A stretch of 5,661 bases of DNA from Clostridia bacterium (GTDB taxonomy: Bacteria; Bacillota; Clostridia; Oscillospirales; Acutalibacteraceae), in the NCBI GenBank assembly GCA_900766945.1, contig CAAFXD010000309.1, positions 1 to 5,661 on the forward strand, in the 5' to 3' direction. Shown here in pieces: positions 1 through 4,187 of the stretch (positions are counted from its first letter, which is position 1; the number at the start of each line of letters is the position of its first letter). The notes under the pieces were generated by a model. The model saw only the letters and a list, made by a program, of their open reading frames with translations, ran no database searches and was not told the origin of the DNA. The position numbers were made by a program, and so were the translations under genes.

Positions 1-1784
1 AGCGGGTCGCCCTCACATATAACATTGACACCGAAAGCCTTGTCCCTTTGGTTGCGTACCTTTTGGACTATTTGGGCTGATAAGTTGCTCTCGATGTCCC
101 AATTAAAATTTACGACTTTACCTCTGTAACCGGATTCTTCAAGTTCTTCTTCGGTAAGCGTACCTGTTTCGAGTAACATCTGAATATCGGCTTTAAGTTT
201 AATTTCTATCTTGTTCGTGCCTTCTTCTTTGTTTTCAAACACGATGATTTTATCAATAATTAAACTTAAATCGCCTTTATCAAGCTTGTCCTTTTCAAGA
301 AAATCACGGAAAATATCTAATGTCGTTTTTGCAATTCGGTTAACCTCAATCCGTGTGTTGCGGTGTTCTACCGTCATTTCAAGTTGCTTTTCAAGACCGT
401 CAATTTTCTGCAAAAGCTCGGTTTCGATTTCCTCATAGGTTTCCTCTATGATTTCCCGATTATCGCCATCCGCTTTCATAAGTTCACGGATTTTCTGCTT
501 CTGAGTAGCCTTATAACTCTCCCTTGCCTTTGCCAATTCCACCTCTAATTTTGCGATGGTCGAAGCAGAACTTTTCATCATCTGCGGTTCGTCCTTGATT
601 GCTTTTTCGAGTTCGGCAATCATTTTTTCGGAGTTCTTCATCACCCGCTCTACATAGTTTTTCAGCAAATCGTCAAGCGTATCAAGGCGGATGTGGTGGG
701 AAGTACACCCTTTTAATCCTCGTTTGTGGTATGTACCACAAGTGTATGCAGGCGCTAAATCGGGACGGCTCATCGAGAACATAGGGCTGCCGCAATCACC
801 GCAGAAAAGAAAACCCGAATACTCGTTTTCATATTTCTTGACACCTCTGTAATGTGATATTGACCTTTGTTTCAACTGTTGTTGTGCCTTCATAAAGGTT
901 TTCACATCGACAATCGCAGGGTGGTGGTTTTCAAACACTTTATTTTCTTCCACATCCAATTTTTTGTCTGCACCGTTGATATTTTTGCGGGCATATTTAC
1001 GCTGACGGAGTGTGCCGATATAAAAATCGTTCTGCAAAATACCGCTGACAGTAGGTATTGCCCACACGGAACTTGCCTTAATTTTTATTTCTTCCTTGCT
1101 TTTATTTTTAGCGGCTTCAGCTTCTTTTCTTTCCTTTTCCACCATACGAGGTGTAGGAATATTTTTTTCGGTAAGGTAGTTCGCAATCTTCTTGTAACCC
1201 CACCCTTTAATGTATAGGTCAAAGATTTCACGGACAACCTCCGCCGCCGCTTCATCCACTTCAAAAATCATTTCTTTGGTGTTTACAAAGTAATATCCGT
1301 AAGGTACGGCACAAATCCAATTACCTTCATTTTGGCGGCTCTCAACAACCCTTTTTACCTTTTTGGAAGCGTCGGTAACCGGCATTTCATTTAGCAGAAA
1401 GCGTACTTGAATGTTGTTCCAATCGTCATAGGTCGGGTAGTCGATACCGTCGCCTATGGAGATAATACGAACCCCTGCGTCTCGTAAATCTTCGAGTTCA
1501 ACAAGACCTCTGCTGTTACGGCGGGAGAAACGAGAGAAGTCCTTTATCATCAGAATATCGTAGTGTCCGTTCATTAAAAGGGGACGCATACGCTGATAAT
1601 TTTCTCGTTGTTCAAATGTATAACCGCTTCGGTCACGATCCTCGTAAAAATCTACCTCTGCATCGGGAAATGTTTGTTTAATGTAAGCCTTTATAATTCT
1701 TCTTTGGTTTTCTATAGATGTATTATCTCTGTCTTTTTCGGTATCAACAGAGATACGCATATATGCGGCAATCTTCTTTGACAT
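1..1784 (-). CDS. Large serine recombinase (ICE/transposon integrase type), 3' end beyond window
   Basis: The frame is open for 594 codons from ATG 1784 to the left edge, so the C-terminus is missing. The N-terminal resolvase domain (about residues 4-150) carries the Y8-x-R10-x-S12 motif, with Ser12 the expected nucleophile that forms the 5'-phosphoserine link to DNA, and the conserved arginine stretch DFSRFSRR at 82-89. A recombinase domain follows (about 160-300, with PYGY at 161-164). Next is a zinc ribbon with Cys328, Cys331, Cys349 and Cys360, then a long charged, probably coiled-coil stretch (about 380-475), the arrangement of large serine integrases such as TndX and TnpX. These enzymes integrate and excise mobile elements at att sites without needing host homology. 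The start is fixed by TTGAGG at 1789-1794, four bases upstream, and by the promoter at 1835-1863. Family assignment is firm. The exact element and target site cannot be told, because the element end lies outside the window. Confidence 0.96.
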   Translation of the reverse strand, partial: MSKKIAAYMRISVDTEKDRDNTSIENQRRIIKAYIKQTFPDAEVDFYEDRDRSGYTFEQRENYQRMRPLLMNGHYDILMIKDFSRFSRRNSRGLVELEDLRDAGVRIISIGDGIDYPTYDDWNNIQVRFLLNEMPVTDASKKVKRVVESRQNEGNWICAVPYGYYFVNTKEMIFEVDEAAAEVVREIFDLYIKGWGYKKIANYLTEKNIPTPRMVEKERKEAEAAKNKSKEEIKIKASSVWAIPTVSGILQNDFYIGTLRQRKYARKNINGADKKLDVEENKVFENHHPAIVDVKTFMKAQQQLKQRSISHYRGVKKYENEYSGFLFCGDCGSPMFSMSRPDLAPAYTCGTYHKRGLKGCTSHHIRLDTLDDLLKNYVERVMKNSEKMIAELEKAIKDEPQMMKSSASTIAKLEVELAKARESYKATQKQKIRELMKADGDNREIIEETYEEIETELLQKIDGLEKQLEMTVEHRNTRIEVNRIAKTTLDIFRDFLEKDKLDKGDLSLIIDKIIVFENKEEGTNKIEIKLKADIQMLLETGTLTEEELEESGYRGKVVNFNWDIESNLSAQIVQKVRNQRDKAFGVNVICEGDP

Positions 1785-1834
1785 AATACCTCAATTCCAA
1801 TGTTGTATTTTTATATATTTTCTTTACGAATAAC

Positions 1835-1863
1835 ATTGTAACATATCGTTTTACAAATCGCAA
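1835..1863 (-). promoter_or_regulatory. Sigma-70-type promoter of the recombinase gene
   Basis: On the minus strand TTGCGA (1858-1863) is followed after exactly 17 bases by TACAAT (1835-1840), which would start transcription near 1828 and give a leader of about 45 bases before ATG 1784. A seven-base inverted repeat, CAATGTT at 1798-1804 and AACATTG at 1832-1838, straddles the predicted start and overlaps the -10 box, so it could be an operator. The promoter is a strong sequence match; the operator is a weak suggestion. Confidence 0.7.
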
Positions 1864-1910
1864 CAGTTTTCGAGGAAATAACTGATTTTGGAAGTCTTTT
1901 TGATGTAAGC

Positions 1911-1959
1911 CGGCAGATGTTAATCTGCCGAAGACAGAAGAATTATCTTTCTCTGTCTT
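1911..1959 (-). promoter_or_regulatory. Two adjacent stem-loops between the 84-residue gene and the recombinase
   Basis: One perfect 8-bp stem is CGGCAGAT (1911-1918) and ATCTGCCG (1923-1930) with a 4-base loop. Directly next to it are AAGACAGA (1931-1938) and TCTGTCTT (1952-1959), another perfect 8-bp stem with a 13-base loop that contains the stop codon of the upstream gene. In the minus-strand RNA the larger-loop hairpin forms first. No clear U-tract follows, so this is not a classic intrinsic terminator. It could be a mRNA 3'-end stabiliser, a processing site or a weak terminator before the recombinase promoter. Confidence 0.5.
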
Positions 1960-2197
1960 GTGATTTTTTCTTCTTCACATTTTGTTCTGCAATAACTTTT
2001 TTGTTGTGAATAAGTAGTTCTTTTGTGAGTTCTACGATATCGCCCGTGCCGGAATGATATTCGCACACTCGGTAGCCTTTTTTATTCCATTCCTTTTGTT
2101 CGGGTATTAAGGACTCCAGCAACGCTTTGTCCTCTAAATCTTCTCGTGTAAACCAATAACACGCAAATTTTTTGTCCTCATAGACTTCCAAAACCAT
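1943..2197 (-). CDS. Small protein of unknown function in the element's minus-strand block (84 aa)
   Basis: I do not recognise a named family. The protein is acidic to mixed over residues 1-60 and ends in a basic tail (KKKKSQDRER at 75-84). It has no signal peptide or membrane segment. The N-terminal half is rich in aromatics (Y6, F11, Y14, W15, F16) and the sequence contains two isolated cysteines (C13, C45). The start is well supported: GGAGG at 2207-2211 lies nine bases upstream of ATG 2197. The same orientation as the recombinase downstream and the RepA_N gene upstream places it in the element's maintenance module; a role as an accessory to recombination or its control is possible but is only inferred from position. 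The stop codon lies inside a stem-loop (1931-1959). The gene is very likely real because of its ribosome binding site and ordinary composition. Confidence 0.75.
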   Translation of the reverse strand: MVLEVYEDKKFACYWFTREDLEDKALLESLIPEQKEWNKKGYRVCEYHSGTGDIVELTKELLIHNKKVIAEQNVKKKKSQDRER

Positions 2198-2445
2198 TCA
2201 GCATTACCTCCGTTCATTCCATATTTTTCCTCGATTTTGTTGCATCTATACAGTTTGTTTTTTACCGGCTGAAAAAGAAACGGGATTCGTCAGAACACGG
2301 CACCGTTTTAAATTACCGCTGTCCTTATATAATCTTTAATATAAGTAGTAGATAATATATTCTTCTTCAGATGGTAAAAGTGTTATTAACCTAAGTATTA
2401 TTTCTTGCTATAAAGTCGCAGTCTTTAATGCGAAAAAAACGCACC
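2198..2445. other. AT-rich intergenic stretch with short dyads, no supported gene
   Basis: No open frame with a convincing ribosome binding site is seen. CTTATAT (2324-2330) and ATATAAG (2339-2345) form a 7-bp AT hairpin. TGCG (2429-2432) and CGCA (2440-2443) flank a run of seven A, and GCTATA (2407-2412) pairs with TATAGC (2447-2452), so the stop codon of the RepA_N gene sits in an imperfect stem. A 13-codon minus-strand frame (ATG 2245, stop 2204-2206) ends immediately beside the GGAGG of the 84-residue gene, but it has no ribosome binding site of its own. No clear promoter for the 84-residue gene was found. Confidence 0.5.
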
Positions 2446-2802
2446 CTATAGCTCGGTTATAAACTTGTGAACATAGATACGGGCGGGTCTGCCTTTGCCT
2501 TGTTGTAGGCGGCTGATGAGTCCGTAAAGTTCTAATTCTTTCAGCATTTTTGTGGCTTTATCGTGTCCGCAGTTAAAGGTTTCGCATATTTCCTTTAAGG
2601 TGCAGTACACGAACACATCTCCGTAGCGGTCTGTAAATCTGTCCCTGTTTTTGACGGATAAACACATTCGGTCAAACAGTATGCCATAGAGCAGGACCGC
2701 ATCAGCCGATAGCTTTTTGTATGCCGTATGCGATATAAGCACTTTCGGAACTCGTAAAAAAGCAAATTTTTCTGCTTCTTTTTCTTTGTAATTTTTATTC
2801 AA
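2446..2802 (-). CDS. RepA_N-domain replication initiator, N-terminal domain only (118 aa)
   Basis: The sequence matches the N-terminal domain of RepA_N replication initiators. Diagnostic stretches are the leader ending in F-x-R-V-P-K (15-20), LSADAVLLYGILFDRMCLS (31-49), VFVYCTLKEI (63-72) with NCGHDKATK (77-85), and a winged-helix wing QGKGRPARIYV (101-111). This domain binds origin DNA in plasmids and integrative elements of Firmicutes. Full RepA_N proteins are usually well over twice this length, with a lineage-specific C-terminal domain; here the frame stops right after the DNA-binding domain, and the DNA beyond is non-coding. The start is TTG at 2800-2802, chosen because AAAGGAG (2812-2818) lies nine bases upstream and no in-frame ATG occurs before residue 46. 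It sits 91 bases downstream of the Cys-rich gene. It may be a genuine short DNA-binding protein acting as initiator or regulator, or a relic. Confidence 0.88.
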   Translation of the reverse strand: MNKNYKEKEAEKFAFLRVPKVLISHTAYKKLSADAVLLYGILFDRMCLSVKNRDRFTDRYGDVFVYCTLKEICETFNCGHDKATKMLKELELYGLISRLQQGKGRPARIYVHKFITEL

Positions 2803-2893
2803 ACGCTCTCACTCCTTTCGTGGGAAGATACACCGATTTTTTGTATTAAAATGGTGCGTATTTTGCGGTTTTTCTCCTCTGTGAACGACTTTT

Positions 2894-3142
2894 CTATGGT
2901 GGGTGGTATGTTTCTCGTAATTCCCCGATACCTCGTTCTTTGTTGTGTTTAGGTGCATTTTTACGCGCATAATTTACTGCCCTTTTGCTCTCGTAACAGC
3001 GGCACTCGATGAGCTTCGCCCGAAAACTCTGCTTACAGTCACGGGTGCAACTGCGGCAGATTTCGTTGTAGGTGCGGCGGTTCGTTTTCGGATGAATGAA
3101 GAACGCCCACTCCTGTTTAGATTTCTTTGATAATCTTGGCAT
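2894..3142 (-). CDS. Small cysteine-rich, probably zinc-binding mobile-element protein (82 aa)
   Basis: This basic protein has five cysteines in a compact block: C29-x2-C32-x3-C36, then C47-x-C49, consistent with a small zinc-binding fold. Before it comes an EWAFFIHP stretch (11-18) and NRRTYNEIC (21-29). From memory, similar short proteins with an RRTYNxxCRxCxxDCKQSFR pattern occur beside replication and recombination genes in clostridial integrative elements; no function has been established that I know of. ATG 3142 is chosen as the start because AAAGGAG (3151-3157) lies eight bases upstream; the in-frame GTG at 3158-3160 overlaps that Shine-Dalgarno and is unlikely. The gene is immediately downstream of the tandem repeat array, and the first repeat unit provides its leader and ribosome binding site. 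It probably shares a transcript with the RepA_N gene. A DNA- or RNA-binding role is inferred from charge and cysteines only. Confidence 0.82.
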   Translation of the reverse strand: MPRLSKKSKQEWAFFIHPKTNRRTYNEICRSCTRDCKQSFRAKLIECRCYESKRAVNYARKNAPKHNKERGIGELRETYHPP

Positions 3143-3150
3143 AATAAAAA

Positions 3151-3183
3151 CTCCTTTCACTTATTTGCACAAAGGTGTGCAAA
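3151..3183 (-). promoter_or_regulatory. Ribosome binding site and leader hairpin of the Cys-rich gene
   Basis: Reading on the minus strand, a perfect 8-bp stem (TTTGCACA, loop CCTT, TGTGCAAA; positions 3164-3183) ends six bases before the Shine-Dalgarno AAAGGAG (3151-3157). The loop CCTT is complementary to AAGG in that Shine-Dalgarno, so a pseudoknot that hides the ribosome site is conceivable. The hairpin is directly visible; translational control is inference. Confidence 0.55.
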
Positions 3184-3690
3184 ACCGACACCCGTTTTGC
3201 TGCTTTTCCAGAAAAATTCACTAAAAAATTTTTATCCCTTCACTCATTTGGACAAAGGGGTATGAAATGGACACCCATTTTTCTGCTTTTCTCAAAAATT
3301 CTCTGAAAATTTTCCCCTTCACTTATTTGGACAAGCAACACCAAAATGCACACCCTTTTTGAACGGTTTTGCAAAAATTTCTTTGAAAAAATTTACCCCT
3401 TCACTCATTTGCACAAGCAGTGCCGAAATGCACACCCTTTTTGACCACTTTTGCAAAAAATACTTTAAAAAATTTAACCCCTCACTTGTTTGAACTGGGA
3501 GAAGAAAAAGTCAGGGTATTTTCTTCAAAAATTTTTAATTCTCTCACTAATTCGCACCGAGAACAAGCAAGCGTTCACCTTGTTTTTGTAAAATATCCCT
3601 CTACTTGTTTGAAATGGCAGAGCAAAATTGGGGGGTGTTTTTTGAAAAAAATATATAAAATAAAAAATCTCCCCTTGATTCATCGAACCG
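3153..3690. repeat. Degenerate tandem repeat array, units of about 80 bp, upstream of the Cys-rich and RepA_N genes
   Basis: A core TCACTYATTTGSACAA recurs at 3157-3172, 3240-3255, 3319-3334 and 3401-3416, with weaker copies at 3482-3497, 3544-3559 and 3600-3614, and a remnant near 3675-3690. Spacings are 83, 79, 82 and 81 bases for the well-kept part, then 62, 56 and about 75. A second core, AAATGSACACCC plus a T-run, follows each of the first four (3181-3198, 3264-3282, 3343-3360, 3425-3442). A third, TTTTGCAAAAATT followed by CTTTGAAAAAATTT and CCCCTTCAC, closes each unit. Conservation decays from the gene-proximal side (units 1-4) to the distal side (5-8). The first four units contain an internal dyad. 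No protein is encoded with a credible start. The array may be an origin (iteron-like), a protein-binding array or an amplified mRNA leader; the sequence does not decide. Confidence 0.85.
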
Positions 3691-3700
3691 AGAGGAGAAG

Positions 3701-3817
3701 GTGATTGAAAAAATATTAAATTGTAAGGTGTCGTGCGGAAACAAAATTATCGCAAATCAATTTTCCAAATTTGAAAATTTATTGATTTTGGGAAATAAAA
3801 CGGCAAGTGAATTTTGA
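3701..3817 (+). CDS. Possible 38-codon small ORF (doubtful)
   Basis: A plus-strand frame from GTG 3701 to TGA 3815-3817 would give a 38-residue peptide starting MIEKILNCKVSCGN and ending GNKTASEF. A purine-rich GAGGAGAAG lies just upstream (3692-3700), but the spacing from AGGAG to GTG is only three bases, shorter than usual. It has two cysteines (8 and 12), no membrane segment and no family I recognise. The segment also contains AATTTTC (3759-3765) and GAAAATT (3773-3779), an inverted repeat that suggests structured non-coding DNA instead. It could be the start of a longer broken frame, since coding-like sequence can be read past the stop for about 14 more codons to TAA. Low confidence. Confidence 0.2.
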   Translation: MIEKILNCKVSCGNKIIANQFSKFENLLILGNKTASEF

Positions 3818-3841
3818 TTCTGCACAGAATTAGCGAGCAGT

Positions 3842-3870
3842 GTATTTGGATAACCACAGTTTCCAAATAC
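3842..3870 (-). promoter_or_regulatory. Strong stem-loop in a putative leader region
   Basis: GTATTTGGA (3842-3850) and TCCAAATAC (3862-3870) form a perfect 9-bp stem; the 11-base loop can pair further (AAC with GTT on the minus strand, with one bulged base). On minus-strand RNA it lies about 43 bases after the intrinsic terminator at 3913-3944. A further short near-palindrome, ATTCTG-CA-CAGAAT, is at 3817-3830. Together these suggest a structured leader or the remnant of one, but no partner gene directly follows. Confidence 0.5.
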
Positions 3871-3912
3871 CTCGTTAGAGAAATCCCTAAAACCCTTTGC
3901 TGCATAGAGCAT

Positions 3913-3944
3913 AAAAAAGACACCTACCATAATTGATAAGTGTC
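3913..3944 (-). terminator. Intrinsic terminator reading leftwards (possible attenuator)
   Basis: Read on the minus strand, GACACTTATC (3944-3935), loop AATTAT and GGTAGGTGTC (3928-3919) form a 10-bp stem with two G-U pairs, followed at once by six T (3918-3913). The G-U pairs would be A-C mismatches in plus-strand RNA, and no T-run follows on that side, so the element is built for leftward transcription. No coding gene ends before it in the 240 bases upstream, which suits a premature terminator in a leader better than the end of an operon. Confidence 0.7.
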
Positions 3945-4051
3945 TGTTGGCGTTACCGCTGTTATTTAGATGTGAGCGACAGTTTGATTTATAGTTGCAG
4001 GTGCGAATAAGTCTTTTCAAAACATACGAATAGGTACAATAAATTCAGCCG

Positions 4052-4127
4052 AGAATTAACGATTAGAATTAACGATACCGTTAATTCTTTTGAAATATCG
4101 TTAATTCTTATATTTTTACAGTTAATT
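4052..4127. promoter_or_regulatory. Operator-like array of five GTTAATT boxes
   Basis: AGAATTAACGAT occurs twice head-to-tail (4052-4063, 4065-4076). Then come two inverted copies, ACCGTTAATTCT (4077-4088) and ATCGTTAATTCT (4097-4108), and a partial copy GTTAATTATT (4121-4130) that touches the -35 box. Copies two and three form a perfect 10-bp inverted repeat (4065-4074 and 4079-4088) with a 4-base spacer. The three plus-oriented boxes begin at 4080, 4100 and 4121, that is 20 and 21 bases apart, close to two helical turns. This is typical of cooperative binding by a transcription factor controlling the gene at 4188 and perhaps the leftward leader as well. The regulator is unknown. Confidence 0.75.
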
Positions 4128-4128
4128 A

Positions 4129-4157
4129 TTGATTTTAGAGCAAGAATAGATTATAAT
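4129..4157 (+). promoter_or_regulatory. Promoter of the AlbA_2/HATPase gene
   Basis: TTGATT (4129-4134) and a perfect TATAAT (4152-4157) are separated by exactly 17 bases, which predicts a transcription start near 4164 and a leader of about 24 bases. AAGGAGG at 4173-4179 precedes ATG 4188 by eight bases. The close-to-consensus promoter next to the box array suggests strong transcription that is held down or modulated by a DNA-binding protein. Confidence 0.82.
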
Positions 4158-4187
4158 AAAATTATCATCTTCAAGGAGGAAGCGTTA

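Larger units (their letters stand above)
3721..4051. other. Structured non-coding segment between repeat array and box array
   Basis: Apart from the terminator and hairpins listed separately, and the doubtful 38-codon frame, this stretch shows no supported gene. A minus-strand frame from ATG 4020 to 3757 is open but has no ribosome binding site and runs straight through the terminator stem and its T-tract. A possible minus-strand -35 (TTGAAA, 4012-4017) has no -10 at a suitable distance: the nearest TATAAA lies 21 bases away. The region therefore looks like a leader or spacer of unknown purpose. Confidence 0.5.

Noticed and set aside
211..1217. Plus-strand open frames inside the recombinase gene
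   Set aside because: They are antisense to a continuous 594-codon recombinase frame with recognised domains and catalytic motifs, and have no supporting signals.
2204..2245. 13-codon leader peptide before the 84-residue gene
   Set aside because: Its stop lies next to the GGAGG of the next gene, which would suit translational coupling, but it has no Shine-Dalgarno and is too short to distinguish from chance.
2305..2333. Plus-strand TATAAT at 2328-2333 as a promoter
   Set aside because: The -35 region 17 bases upstream reads GTTTTA, a poor match, and no plus-strand gene follows; the TATAAT is part of an AT-rich dyad.
2945..3130. Plus-strand 61-codon frame opposite the Cys-rich gene
   Set aside because: The minus-strand gene has a well-placed AAAGGAG and a coherent cysteine pattern; the plus frame lacks both.
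3153..3690. CRISPR array
   Set aside because: Units are about 80 bp with similarity spread over the whole unit and decaying along the array. There is no short exact repeat alternating with unique spacers and no cas gene.
3420..3704. A 94-codon plus-strand open frame from GTG across the repeat array
   Set aside because: There is no Shine-Dalgarno before the GTG, the frame only exists because the units are C-rich and A-rich with few stops, and unit lengths (83, 79, 82, 81, 62) break the frame from unit to unit.
3757..4020. An 87-codon minus-strand open frame
   Set aside because: It has no ribosome binding site before ATG 4020 and it runs through an intrinsic terminator stem with its T-tract and through a 9-bp hairpin. 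The sequence is better explained as structured leader or spacer.
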